Shown: piece by piece, positions 42,320 to 52,910 of the stretch
Layout of the letters: each line of letters starts with the position of its first letter
Numbering within the stretch: position 1 is the stretch's first letter
Assembly: GCA_018894105.1 (NCBI GenBank)
Contig: CM032128.1
Location: 13,497,001 to 13,561,000, forward strand
Length of the DNA: 64,000 nt
Origin: Jacaranda mimosifolia
Lineage: Eukaryota > Streptophyta > Magnoliopsida > Lamiales > Bignoniaceae
Reading direction: 5' to 3'
Notes under the pieces: generated by a model
The model's input: the letters and a program-made list of their open reading frames with translations, nothing else
Databases searched by the model: none
What the model was told of the DNA's origin: nothing
Position numbers and translations under genes: made by a program

Positions 42320-42392
42320 TGTCCCACCACCACCACCACCACAACCCCATCTCACACAATTAACCCTGCATGCCAAATTGGCCAACCTATTA

Positions 42393-42442
<50 letters not shown>

Positions 42443-42484
42443 AAAAGAAAAGAATTAAGCTTGCCAGGTAGTAGTTGAGGGAGC

Positions 42485-42820
42485 ATGGAGTATTACATGG
42501 ATGAGAAGTGGAAGATAACTAAAGACGATAAGAATAGCTCCTCCGGCAAGTCATCTCTACCAAGGAGTGTTTCACAAAGGGCCTCCACAAAGTCTCCACT
42601 CCAGAAGAGTTTCTCAACGAAGAATCCTTTCAATTTATCAAGGAGTTCTTCACAGAAGAGTGCTTCAACAAAGTCATCTCTTCCCAGAAGTTCATCACAA
42701 CGGTGTGCAGAATTCACGCGCAAATGCAGTAGCATGGCGAAGGAACAGAAAGCCAAATTCTACATTGTCAAGCGATGCATCACTATGCTTGCCAGCTGGA
42801 AAAAGAATGGAGATTCTTGA
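42485..42820 (+). CDS. RTFL: DVL/ROTUNDIFOLIA-like small polypeptide
   Basis: A 111-residue intronless gene of the plant-specific DEVIL/ROTUNDIFOLIA FOUR-like family, small membrane-associated polypeptides that restrain cell proliferation along organ axes when overexpressed. The diagnostic RTF domain is the C-terminal third (about 77-108): a Cys-rich start (RCAEFTRKCSSMAKEQKAKF) then YIVKRCITMLASWKKNGDS; the family has K/R-A-R/K-F-Y-I-x-R-R-C-x-x-M-L-x-C-W. The N-terminal 75 residues are Ser/Lys/Arg-rich with a repeated S-L-P-R-S-x-S-Q-R unit at about residues 24-32 and 64-72. The domain's usual C before W is Ser here. The start at 42485 is the first ATG after the TATA box and UTR; an in-frame Met at residue 5 is an alternative. 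It is at the longer end for the family. Identity to a particular paralogue is not claimed. Confidence 0.92.
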   Translation: MEYYMDEKWKITKDDKNSSSGKSSLPRSVSQRASTKSPLQKSFSTKNPFNLSRSSSQKSASTKSSLPRSSSQRCAEFTRKCSSMAKEQKAKFYIVKRCITMLASWKKNGDS

Positions 42821-43574
42821 CAACAATGTCATTCAATGTTATTTCTCAATGTGCGAGATGGATCTTGGGTTCATTTTGTAATCCAAACAAGTTTTCCTGC
42901 CATCCCAGATAAGAGAGAACGCCAAAGGTTATTCAGATCCTCAATGTAACTAGATTCAAATGGTTAAAAGTTTGCAAGAGTGCAATGTTGTGAGAAGATG
43001 TAAGATAGAATAATATTCAATGCAGATACAATCAAAACTGCATCTGTTTCTTCTACATTGTCTGCATTATATGGATGGTATACTAGATCTGCATGCTCCT
43101 ATCTCTTTACTTATTTTTTGTTGCTATATGTGCTGCAAACCTCTTTCTGTCATCATCTGCTTGAATGAGAAAAAGATTCCTTTCAGCAATACAATTCATG
43201 TACTGTGTACAACATTGCTGTCTTCCAGGAGAAAAAAAAAAAAAAAAAGGGAAAACGGAAATCTTCGCAGGTGACAAAAACGATATCACAAAACTGAAAA
43301 TGTAAATCCACTTTTATTCTCAGATTTCAGAAAAATTACTGTGATGGTATTATATCTCCCCATATTCAGGTTTAGTTTCAACCTAGTTAGTGTAGAGCAC
43401 AGGTTCATCAAGTGTGGCAATTTCAACCTGACCATATCATGTCCCTTTTTGATATGTTTCTTTCTTCTTGACATCCAAGGTACAGTTATGAATTTATTGC
43501 TCTGAGTACAGTTACAGGCCTTTTCTCCATTCCTATAACAATGGACAGAACGAAACTACTAACTTCAGCCTACA
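42821..43574 (+). other. 3' flank of RTFL gene
   Basis: Probable 3' UTR and downstream DNA of the RTFL gene; an A-run follows at about 43231-43248. The small ORFs on both strands (43020-43274, 43107-43289, 43286-43474) lack domains. No separate gene is supported. Confidence 0.5.
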
Positions 43575-45240
43575 GGTCTCCTTCGATCCTCTTATGAATA
43601 GAAAAAACCATATCAACTGTCTTGAAATATCCCGATGACAATGAACTGCGTCCTAAAGCGTGCAATGAACAAAAACATAAAACATCAGCCATGCACCCAA
43701 GTTAATAATGTACTTTACCTCATTTTGCTTTAAATACAACATAATATCACAACCACCTCTTTTCTTTACACTACTAAATTTTTTGAAAAGGTAATCAGTT
43801 ATAAACCTTTCAACTGTCGTGAAATTTACCACATTGATTCGCTGACATAATATCTTAAAAGAACATCTGTTAAAAGTTTCAATTGCTTAAGTTGAATATT
43901 TGCTGTCCTTGTGGAAGATTTTGCTAGTAAAATTCATGCTAGTATTACACTAGCTCAAGTGGTCGATGTCAAAGAATTTTTAAGAATTGAAGGGCATATG
44001 TTATCCACGGGTCAGTCAGTATGTGAAAAAGAAATATCTCATAAAGGCCTCCGGTGTTACCAGTTTGGAGCATACAATTTGAGTGAGCAAGTGGAGATCA
44101 TCCATTACCTTATCAATCTCATTCCAATCAATATTGGGATTTCCACACTCATCTTTCATACGTCTTCCACTCCCCAAGAGGAAGACCAAAAATCAAGTCC
44201 AAAATCATGTATCCAATACAAACAAGCTCTATCTTTTTTCCCATTCCTTGGAGATAAAAGTTGGAAATATTTTGAGGATTTGGCTTGGTTTGATTATCAA
44301 AATCATTGAAGTGATTCAGGTTCGATGCTGATTACCTTTTCAAGCCCTTGGAACTTCCTTTACGACTGAGTCCATATGAGTCTTCGGATCCTCCACATCC
44401 TAAATCTTCAAACTGCGGATTGCTTCACCCTTTTTTAGATGAATCATATAGCTTTTGCCATTTTCCCTGTTTGCTCTCTATTCTCCAGCTTGTTTGCATA
44501 CCAGGTAGCTAAAAGTCCATTTTCCTGCTCTGGAAAGCCTTTTCTTTATGATCCCTTGGAACTTTTCAGAATTGAAAGTGAGTTATTATTTGCACTCTCT
44601 CGTATTCGGATTTCCATGTCGGATATTATATCACTATTTGAACATGATTATGGCAGTGTTTCTTGGAGGTCTTCAGAAGCAAATTAAGTTTTCCTTAGTC
44701 TTTCCTGTGATATGTTAACAAATCTTTGTACATGATTTGCTTGAGGGTTCTTTAACTCGAGCAGAGGAGGAAATCCATGTGCAATGAGGCTTTGATTTTG
44801 GATTGAGTCAACCATCTTGCTATGAAAAAGAGAAGCAAGTAGAATCCTTTCTGCAGCTGGTTATGAGAAGAGAATTAAGAGAAAATTATACTTCACTGGC
44901 TCAACCTGATGTTCCAAACCACTGAAATGCATGCCACCTTACAGAAACAATATATGTTGTGATAATGCATGGTCTAAGATTCTTGACTTACTTGGCATCA
45001 TCTATAACATGCTACTATTAGTAATTTTGCCTCCAATTTGAGAGTTATTGAAAGCCTGATATTCCACAAGAAAAGTCAAAGTTTTCATGGTAGAATTATT
45101 GTTTTTACAAGGGACCATGAGATGGAAATCACAGGGTCTAGACACAAATCATAGTCAGGCATACCTGTGGAGGGTTTGTCTTTTGAGGCACAGGTCTCCA
45201 ATGAAGTGTCAAGTAAGCAATTCATAGTCAAATCATTTAC
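43575..45240 (-). pseudogene. Probable decayed multi-exon host gene, unidentified
   Basis: The minus strand shows a chain of coding-like segments that the open-frame view hides. From 45,235 a segment TMNCLLDTSLETCASKDKPS ends at a CAG|GTATGC donor-like site. From about 45,090 to 44,400 one frame runs about 220 codons with only six stops, including an uninterrupted stretch of over 50 codons (AAERILLASLFHSKMVDSIQ, then AHGFPPLLELKNPQANHVQR). After a frame change come GKWQKLYDSSKKG and FEDLGCGGSEDSYGLSRKGS (about 44,440-44,340), then an AAAAG|GTAATC donor. An acceptor at about 44,195 (GGGGAG) continues in matching phase with GRRMKDECGNPNIDWNEIDK. A last segment at 43,655-43,575 (SSLSSGYFKTVDMVFSIHKR) ends in TAG. 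I do not recognise the family. In-frame stops imply a pseudogene. Coding nature is inferred by eye; competing plus-strand ORFs (43911-44309, 44439-44687) exist. Confidence 0.4.
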
Positions 45241-46049
45241 ACAATGTAAGAAAAAGCAGTACACCCGGCCCCAACACCCAACCAAAACAAGACTTTTTAC
45301 CCTAGCGGATGACTTTTTACACAATCTGAACCTTGATATGCTGTGGCACATATCACAACTTACTATATGGAGTATTAATTCATGGGGTTGATTACACTTA
45401 CTTTCTTTGAAAATATCTAAATTACCTACTCTTCCCCTCCATCTTTTCATAATTGCAACAACTTTCTCCTTTATTTTTGTTCCATTAAACATCCAGATGA
45501 ACCTGAACTTACAAAATACAAAAACTAATTCAAAATATCAATTTGTTAAATGACCTTTCTGCCTTGGGTGCGTTGGTGATGCTTGTATATTGGGGATGGT
45601 GTATTTGTAACCACTATGTAGTTGAAAAAGCGTCTTCCACATATCTCCCTAATTAATCTTATTACCCTAAAAATTCGAAAGATCTTACAAGGAAACACCA
45701 TTTTTGCTCTACGATTATATATTTAGAGATTAGACCTTAGAATTTGAGCTTCTAAAATAGACTAATTCTAAAATTTATTAAGAGGTTATGAAACCCCAAA
45801 TCAACTTTTGCTCACATTCCTCCCATTTTCCACCTATCCCTTTCTCCTCTCTTTCCCTCTACCTCTCGTCTCCCTCCCCTATCCATTACCGTCTCCTGCT
45901 TCCTCTTCCTGCCTATTGTAACCCATCTCAACCTGTCTTCCCTTCTCCCTCTATATTTATCTTCGCCTTCCAGTCTATATTTCTCATTGAGTTCCCCTCT
46001 CCTCTTTGACTATCCTCACCACTCTCGCGCTCCCCGCCTCCACTCCATA

Positions 46050-46085
<36 letters not shown>

Positions 46086-48228
46086 TTGCCAAAGTTCCCT
46101 TGTATTATGTCCTACATTGTCATTCTGCATTGTTGTCTTTCTCCCTACTCCCCGCCATCCCCTCCCTCATCTTCCTCACTACTAACCTCATAAAGAGAAG
46201 AAAACAGAAAGCCCAAAAAGACAGAAAAATTGAGAAAAGGAAAACAGAAAAGAAAAGAAAAACACATTAGAGGAAAAGAAAAGAAAAATAAACGAGAATT
46301 TTTAATTTCTTTTATATAAAATTAAGTCAAATTAATTTTTCAAGGAACATTTCTTATTTATATTCCAATCCTACCTAGAAGAAGTTGAAGGTCATCTTTC
46401 TTTAACAAATGCAAGAATGATCATCAATCCACTATACATTTGGGAGGGCCAGAAACAGCCACTAACGACTAATATTTATCCTCAATAATTTTTTTTTTCA
46501 TCAAGAACAGTGTTTCATTACATTTTCCCATTTTAATATCATTATACATTTTCACCCCCCTAAATATTCAATTTTACCAAGGATATTTTGGTCAGCAAAA
46601 TACATGGATAGTTGTGTCAGGTGCAAAATAACAAGTTGACTAAATCCTTTTGCTGATATCATTGTTTTTCATCCAAAACCATAACGGCAGAGGAAGTTCG
46701 GCCAAGAGGGTAAACTCGAAAGGGAGGTTTTTGTAATAATGACAGAGGGAGGGAAACCATAATTTGTAATACGGGCAATCAATCAGATTATCAAAAAGAA
46801 TTTAATAGACACTTGCATACAGTCCTCAGTGGAAGTTGCTGGACTTCAATATTATTTATTCACTCAGCATGTCTTCTATAAATCTACACTCATTTACTAC
46901 CAGTAACTGTGTTACAAGTTGTCTCAGAATAAAATCGTCATAGAGATACAAACACAACAGAAGACCTGTCTAATCACATCAATTTGTTGAATCTAAGACA
47001 AAACCATCCTACATCGTAAACTTCATCACATTATGGAACTTCATGCATGAGATTAAATAAGAATGTACACAAGGCCAAAGTCAGAAGTAGCTCAAAAGAG
47101 AGAAATCAATGAAATACCTCAAAGTGAGCTTGGAAAGAAGACTTATGGACAGAAAAACCAAAGTCAATGCTTAAGATTACACGACCAGAAATTATAGAAT
47201 CTGCATAGTTATAAAGTGTGTATAATTTGTAACAATTAATATGGAAAAAAAAAAAAAAAAGAACATACAATAAAAACTAATGATCAAATCCCAGAACTCA
47301 AGCACATTAGCTGTTAGCACATGAGTTTTAAATTAAACTGCCATTCATAGCTTCATATCACTTTATGATAACTAAGCAAAACCAAATCCCTGGCTAACTT
47401 GCATAGAAATTGAGCACAAGGGAAATCAGGATTGACTGCTATGACTTATCACATATATTAAACCATGGACGGAAGTGCCAACATCTGGGGGTTGAATGCA
47501 AGTAGAGAAGCAGGGCTGAAGAGGGGTCATTGGGTGGTTGTTGGAAGTTAAGCATTAAAATTTCCACCCTAGTATAGAAAAAGTAAGTGTTTAGTACAAA
47601 ATGCAAACAGTTTTTAGTTCATCAGTTTTTAAATATTAGGTGTTTCCAGGCTATGATAAATTCAGATCTGTGATCAACAGGCACAGGTAACCTTTGCAGA
47701 AACCTGCATTCTCCTCTGAGTTCCGTTCCCAACTTCAAGATTTACTTACAAAGTTTTTTGTCATCCTGTAAGGAACTAAGAAAAAAAGACTTTCAACCTT
47801 AAAATCATAGATATTTTCTTGCTCTAATGCACCTTAAGAAGTCAGTGAAAATCAAGCTATACTAAATTGGACACATTATCTCCAAAACTGCTTTCCATGA
47901 CCATATAGTGGTCGCAATGCTTCAGGAGGCAACACGTTAAACTAAAAGGGCTTGGTTCTGAATGAGATAAACTGGATCCTCAATGATTATGCAGTTAGCT
48001 AGCATGCACAATATGCTAGGCATCAATTTTGAAGGCAAAACATATATCTTCTACTCTCTTAAAATGAAGCAAGTGAGGGCACCCCAGAAAACAACGTATT
48101 TACAGGAAAGAAATGTAAGCTTACCAAAAGTATGTCGGAGTCCAATAAGTTCAAGGAGATGCATCCTCACCATTTGAATTTGACAAGTCGGCTATTTAAT
48201 TGCCAACAACCTTCCATGGTGGAATGAT
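45241..48228. other. Intergenic region with pyrimidine/purine skew block; PPR 3' flank
   Basis: No intact gene seen. The minus ORF 45085-45492 overlaps the end of the decayed gene and is otherwise featureless. At 45,815-46,190 the + strand is almost pure pyrimidine clusters, including (CT)n at about 46055-46082. It switches abruptly at 46,190-46,295 to purine-rich AGAAAAGAAAAG sequence. 46,300-47,900 is AT-rich without recognised elements, with an A-run at 47,246-47,261. The last few hundred bases before 48,229 probably include the 3' UTR of the PPR gene (minus strand). Confidence 0.6.
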
Positions 48229-49926
48229 CTACACATTGATGGATTTTGTATAGTGCATCATATCCAAAAGACCATTGGATGGTTTTAAACCATACTTTAT
48301 CATGCCAGCAAGAAGATTTTGAGCCTCTTCCCATTTGCCATCACCCCAAAGGACTTGGATTGTCATGTTGTAACTAGCTACATTGGGCACCATTCCCTTT
48401 TCAGCCATTTCTCCTAGCAGCTTCAAGGCTTTATAGGAGCCACCTTCTCTGCAGTATCCATTGATCATTGTATTATATATTACATCATTTGGTTCAACTT
48501 TCGTCTCACCCATTGTTTTGAATAGTTTTGATGCTTCTTTCAGATTTCCCTGATTGCACCAACCCTTTATCAAGACACCATAAGTAAAAACATCTGTTAC
48601 CAAATTAGCCCTCTTCATGTTGGAAAGGACCTGAAGTGCCTTCTCCATGTCATTACATCGAACGAAGAAATCAATTAAAATGGTGTAGGTCACTTTTGAT
48701 GGAGAAATGCCTCTCTCCTCCATCTCACGGACTAAATCCAAAACCTGCAACAGATTCTCATTTCTGGAACATCCTGCAATCAAGACATTATAGGTAATCA
48801 CTGATGGAGATAAACCACAAGACTTAAGTTGATCAAACAGGTTTAAAGCTTTATCCAGCATCCCAGCACGAGAGTACCCATCTATCAACATGTTATAAGT
48901 AATTATACTTGGTCTCAAACCACACTTCTGCATCTCACCCACTAATTTGTTTGCCTCTCCCACCCTACTCTGTAGGCACAACCCCTCAATTAAAATGTTG
49001 TAAGTCACGACATTGCATGTCACACCTCTTTGACGCATTTCCACAAAAAGCTCAAATGCTTTGCACATTTCGCCATCATTACAATATGCATTCAGCACAC
49101 AATTGTAAGTATGCAAGTCAGGCAAAGCCCCTTCACTCTTCATTTTCTCATAAAGCTCTAATCCATCTTTCTTCAAACCTTTCTTAAAAATCCCATTTAT
49201 CAAAACAGTGTAAGTATGTTGATTGGCAACCAAGCCTACATCTCCCATTTCGAAAAACAATCTTTTTGCCATTTGAATCTCACCCTTCTTACAGCAACCA
49301 TCAATCAAAGTGGTGTAAACGACAACATTAGGACTCAAGCCCATATCACGCATTTCACTCAAAACTTCGAAACCTCTCTCTAAATCTCCATTCTCGCAAC
49401 AACCTTTCATCAAAATCCCAAAAGTATACGCATCCAATCCAACTCTTTCCTTATTTTTCTCAAAAATCCACCAAGCTTTCTCAAAATTATTACATTTTAT
49501 AATAAACTTCAAGAGAGCATTCAAGGTATTCGACGTTGGCACAAGCCCTTTATCAACCATTTCATCAAACCAAAAAAGGGCCTGTTCCATTGGCAACTGT
49601 GCTTTGACATGAGCACTAATGATTGTTTCATAAACGAGAGCAGAATTGAAATGCTTAAAATTATGCGTCAAATACGAGAGAAGAGAAGAGATTGTGAATA
49701 ATGGGGATGTGATTTTACCGGAGAGTAACTGTAGAATGATAGCTTGGGCATGCGAGAGCTTGTTGAAAGAGAGAAGGTGGTGGATGATTATTGATACGGA
49801 TTGATGATTGTGATGGAGGTTTTGGTGGGTTGAGGAGGTGAAGAGGGAGAACGCTTTCAGTGGGGGAGCTTTCAGCATTTTGGAAAGGAGAGTAAGAGAC
49901 ATTTTCACAAACAGATTGCAGGCCAA
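48229..49926 (-). CDS. ABO8: Mitochondrial P-class PPR protein, ABO8-like (At4g11690 orthologue)
   Basis: An intact intronless 565-residue protein. Residues 1 to about 60 are a basic, hydroxylated, nearly acid-free leader (…SKMLKAPPLKAFSLF…HQNLHHNHQS) consistent with mitochondrial import; Met9 is an alternative start. From about residue 97 to 551 there are 13 consecutive 35-residue P-type pentatricopeptide repeats, e.g. VVVYTTLIDGCCKKGEIQMA and KVTYTILIDFFVRCNDMEKA, with no E or DYW extension. Length and repeat-by-repeat sequence closely match Arabidopsis At4g11690/ABO8 (566 residues), including FGILxKGCCExG, LVANxxTYTVLINGxFKxG, EERGIxPSKVTYTILID and PNxVIYNTMIxGYCxEG. ABO8 is reported to be needed for splicing of nad4 intron 3 and thus complex I function. 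Such proteins bind RNA through residues 5 and 35 of each repeat. No frame damage. The orthology is from recalled sequence, not a search. Confidence 0.88.
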   Translation of the reverse strand: MACNLFVKMSLTLLSKMLKAPPLKAFSLFTSSTHQNLHHNHQSVSIIIHHLLSFNKLSHAQAIILQLLSGKITSPLFTISSLLSYLTHNFKHFNSALVYETIISAHVKAQLPMEQALFWFDEMVDKGLVPTSNTLNALLKFIIKCNNFEKAWWIFEKNKERVGLDAYTFGILMKGCCENGDLERGFEVLSEMRDMGLSPNVVVYTTLIDGCCKKGEIQMAKRLFFEMGDVGLVANQHTYTVLINGIFKKGLKKDGLELYEKMKSEGALPDLHTYNCVLNAYCNDGEMCKAFELFVEMRQRGVTCNVVTYNILIEGLCLQSRVGEANKLVGEMQKCGLRPSIITYNMLIDGYSRAGMLDKALNLFDQLKSCGLSPSVITYNVLIAGCSRNENLLQVLDLVREMEERGISPSKVTYTILIDFFVRCNDMEKALQVLSNMKRANLVTDVFTYGVLIKGWCNQGNLKEASKLFKTMGETKVEPNDVIYNTMINGYCREGGSYKALKLLGEMAEKGMVPNVASYNMTIQVLWGDGKWEEAQNLLAGMIKYGLKPSNGLLDMMHYTKSINV

Positions 49927-50126
49927 TTTTGATCAGTTGATTGTGCTTCGATGATGATTCCCTAACATTTTGATTCTGCTCGATTTTGCGTAAGATTTTA
50001 CTGCAAAATCATTGTACATGTGTCGATTCCGTTGCATTCTACAAAGATTAGCAACTGAAATACTAAAACAATGTCATCATCATTTGATTGTTAGATTGTT
50101 AATGCTATTGCACCAAAACAGTATTA
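49927..50126 (-). promoter_or_regulatory. Proximal upstream region of the PPR gene
   Basis: About 200 bp between the PPR start codon and the hAT MITE. It must contain the 5' UTR and core promoter unless the promoter lies inside the MITE. No clear TATA box on the minus strand, as is common for housekeeping PPR genes. Confidence 0.4.
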
Positions 50127-50134
50127 GTTGTAAC

Positions 50135-50951
50135 TAGGTGTGTAAACAGATATTAAACGGATTGAATACACTGTTTTTATATTCATATCCATTTAATTTT
50201 TCGAATATTAAGATACGGATATGGATTTGACGAATATTTAAAAATGATATTCAAATTTGTATCCGTCGGATATCGATCGGATTCGAATATATCCGTATTC
50301 GATTATAATTATTCAAATGCATTCATATTTTATTAAAATTATTCGTATTCCAATTATTGTTTTATATTCATATTGGATGATAATTATTTAAATATCAGTT
50401 TACGAATATCCAAATACGTGAATCTATGAACCTATAACAAATACATATTTTAATTAATAGAAGGAACCATATAATTTCATTAAAACGAAAGATATCAAAC
50501 AAATAATATAATTTTTAATTAATAATTAACTTTATAATTGATTATTAGTACTTATTAATAATAATAAAGGCATTTAAGTATATTAATTATAAAGTCAACT
50601 AACAATAATTATGTTGATTAACTTTATTCTTCAATTTTTTCTCTATATTACAATAATTTTTTAAGTTTATTCTTTTTTCTTCTTAATTCTTCAATTATAC
50701 TTTATATATATACATATATGGATTATGAGATTTCCATTAAAAAATATAAATAATATATTATTTAATAAATATATATTTGGATCGGATATTAAACGGACCG
50801 GATACGCATTTACAATATCCATATCTATTTATAATCGAATATCTACTAATCGAATACGGATAATATCCGTTTTAAACGAATGTGGATAAATTTTGTATAA
50901 ACGGTACGAATGCAAATAGTAAACGAATTTTCGAATATCCTTACAGCCCTA
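50135..50951. mobile_element. hAT-type MITE upstream of the PPR gene
   Basis: An 817-bp element with ends TAGGTGTGTAAAC and, read from the right, TAGGGCTGTAAGG. It is flanked by a perfect 8-bp duplication GTTGTAAC (50127-50134 and 50952-50959). The subterminal regions are packed with copies of CGAATATC, ATCCGTATTCG and their complements. No transposase. The intact duplication suggests a relatively recent insertion. Confidence 0.9.
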
Positions 50952-50959
50952 GTTGTAAC

Positions 50960-51188
50960 AAATATATATGGTTATTTAAATTAATTTTTTTTTTATATTA
51001 TTGAGTTTGTACAATTACTTTCAATTAATAACCCTAAAATACTCCCTTAAATTAATATAATTAATATTGATGGACACAAATATCTTCTAAGAGGAAAGTT
51101 CACTTTGTTAGAAATCATATTCTATTAATTCAGAGTGATCCAACTACTTGGTGTTTATACAATATATTTAAAAAAAATTCTTTTATTC
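50960..51188. other. AT-rich spacer
   Basis: Short AT-rich stretch between the hAT MITE and the SIRE-like element; nothing recognised. Confidence 0.5.
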
Positions 51189-51193
51189 TCCAT

Positions 51194-51888
51194 TGTTAGG
51201 ATCTCCTTTGGATATTATTTTGATAATGACCAATTTCAATTATATTATTATTCCTTGTGCTTGCATCTTATTTTCTGTAGGTAGCAAAAAGGAAAGTAGC
51301 TGTTGCTTAATTGTAGGCAATTACCAAATCAACCCGTGAGTATCAAAATGCAGTATATGGTTGGCATTACAAAATATATATATGTAGATCTTATGCTCCA
51401 ATTATAGCAAGTGTATACATGAAAATTATTGACTCTGTCTCATTCTATTTAAGTACCAAAATGTATAGAAATTAGATAGATATCACAATATACTTCGGAG
51501 AAAAAGTTTAGCATCTTGAGAGTTGAGTGAGAACTCAAGTGACTTGCTGTGGTTTTGATAGAGCAGTCATTACAGTTTGCACAGTCTCTGCAATTGAATC
51601 TAGTAGCAAAGTTTCAGTCTATTGGTAACTTGTATTGTATACGTGATTATCCTAATTATTAATTGAAGTGCATGTTGAAAAACCTAAGTGTTTCACTTAG
51701 GTAGTGGATGTAGGCTTGCTGAACCAATATAAATCCATTGTGTCATTTATTTTATTGCTTATTGCTTTTTGTTAACTTTGAAATTTCGGTTATATTCGGA
51801 GGTTTAAGTTTACTGTTTCACTGAATTACCTTGTTAAATCAAAAGACGACTTTGAGTTAATTTCCCTTTGGGACCTTATAAACTTTTA
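51194..51888 (+). repeat. 5' LTR of SIRE-like element
   Basis: A 695-bp LTR, partner of 57561-58252. It starts TGTTAGGATCTCCTTTGG and ends ACCTTATAAACTTTTA (final CA mutated to TA). By eye about one base in ten differs from the 3' copy. Confidence 0.9.
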
Positions 51889-51890
51889 AT

Positions 51891-51904
51891 TGATACCAGA
51901 GTTG
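51891..51904 (+). other. Primer binding site of SIRE-like element
   Basis: TGATACCAGAGTTG just after the LTR is a degraded form of the methionine-tRNA primer site TGGTATCAGAGC. Confidence 0.7.
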
Positions 51905-51952
51905 AGGGCTCATATATATAAGTTTCAACAAACTTGAGTTAAAAGATCCTAA

Positions 51953-52910
51953 TGGCTTCTTCTAGCTTTGATGTGTATGCAGAAGGTCAACTATTCAACA
52001 TAGAAGAACATAATTGAGGAGTTTTTCATAGTGTTGGATTACAATATATGAAGCATAGTCATTGATGGACCTCTTATTCCAACTAACAAAGGCATGTCTC
52101 CAACAAGCAGAGTGGAACTCACAATTGAAGATAAGAAAATGCTCTCGATGAATGCAAAAGCAAAAAATATTATTTCTTGTGCACTAGTTGAAGAAGAATA
52201 CAATCGAGTTAGCACATGCACCTTTGCAAAAGACATGTAGGAAATGCTCCAGGTCACCTATGAAGAAACCTCCCAGGTAAAATTAGAGCGAATTGCTTTG
52301 CTTACTCCCCAATATGAAATGTTTTCTATGAAAGCAGGTGAGCCAATAACCCAAATGTACGCTCGTTTCATGGAAATAGTGAATCCTAGTTTGCACTATG
52401 AAAAGTAGTGTCTGAAAGTGAACAAGTGTGGAAGATCCTAAGATAGTTATCGAAGGAATGGACGCCCAAGGAAATGACCTTGGGCGTCCATTCCTTCGAT
52501 AACTATCTTAGAATCTTTTGTACTTATTCACTTTCAGACACTATTTTTCATAGCGTAAACATAGGATTCACTATTTCCTCTTTACTATCCTTAGTATAGA
52601 GGAAAGTTCCGACAATAAACCTAAGAAAAACATTACTTTCAATGCAAAACAAGGAGACTGAAATAAGGATCTTGGTAATTTGGATGAAGAAACGATCAAT
52701 GATGAAATTGCAATGATCACCAAGTGATTGAGGCAACTTACCCAAGCAAGCAATCATTTTAGAAAATATATCAAGTTAAATTCTAGAAGGAATAATGGAG
52801 AATTTCAAAAAATTGAGCAGATTATATGTCATGAATGCCATGAAGCAGGACATAAAAGATCAAATTGTCCAAAACTAAAGAGGAGTCGAAAACCTAAAAG
52901 AAGTTCTTAA
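51953..52910 (+). pseudogene. Decayed copia gag with inverted duplication (SIRE-like element)
   Basis: Gag core of UBN2/retrotran_gag type. Near 52,240-52,410 a frame reads EMLQVTYEETSQVKLERIAL, SMKAGEPITQMYARFMEIVN, characteristic of SIRE-type Gag, ending in a stop at 52,409 and then KILR-x-LSKEWTPK in another frame. There the sequence folds back into the inverted duplication (52372-52578). Sense gag resumes afterwards, and 52728-52910 encodes a clean CCHC zinc knuckle CHECHEAGHKRSNC followed by a basic tail. The first 250 bases show ASSSFDVYAEGQLFN-like coding with stops. Confidence 0.8.
52372..52578. repeat. 100-bp inverted duplication (perfect 34-bp hairpin core)
   Basis: The left arm is about 52372-52471 and the right arm about 52478-52578, separated by the six bases AAATGA. 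The inner 34 bp (52438-52471 and 52478-52511) are perfectly complementary; further out the arms stay paired with scattered mismatches. The left arm is sense gag and the right arm is the same gag segment in reverse. Transcribed, it would give a long hairpin. Confidence 0.93.

Noticed and set aside
42493..42881. ORFs on the other strand and frame across the RTFL gene
   Set aside because: Shadows of the RTFL coding sequence, whose C-terminal RTF domain is diagnostic.
43911..44309. 132-codon plus-strand ORF
   Set aside because: It competes with the minus-strand coding signals of the probable decayed gene; no family resemblance. It remains an alternative to be tested.
45788..46193. Ser/Pro/Leu-rich plus ORFs resembling secreted low-complexity peptides
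   Set aside because: They are translations of the pyrimidine-rich tract.
48909..49187. 92-codon plus ORF within the PPR gene
   Set aside because: Opposite-strand shadow of an intact, well-supported PPR coding sequence.
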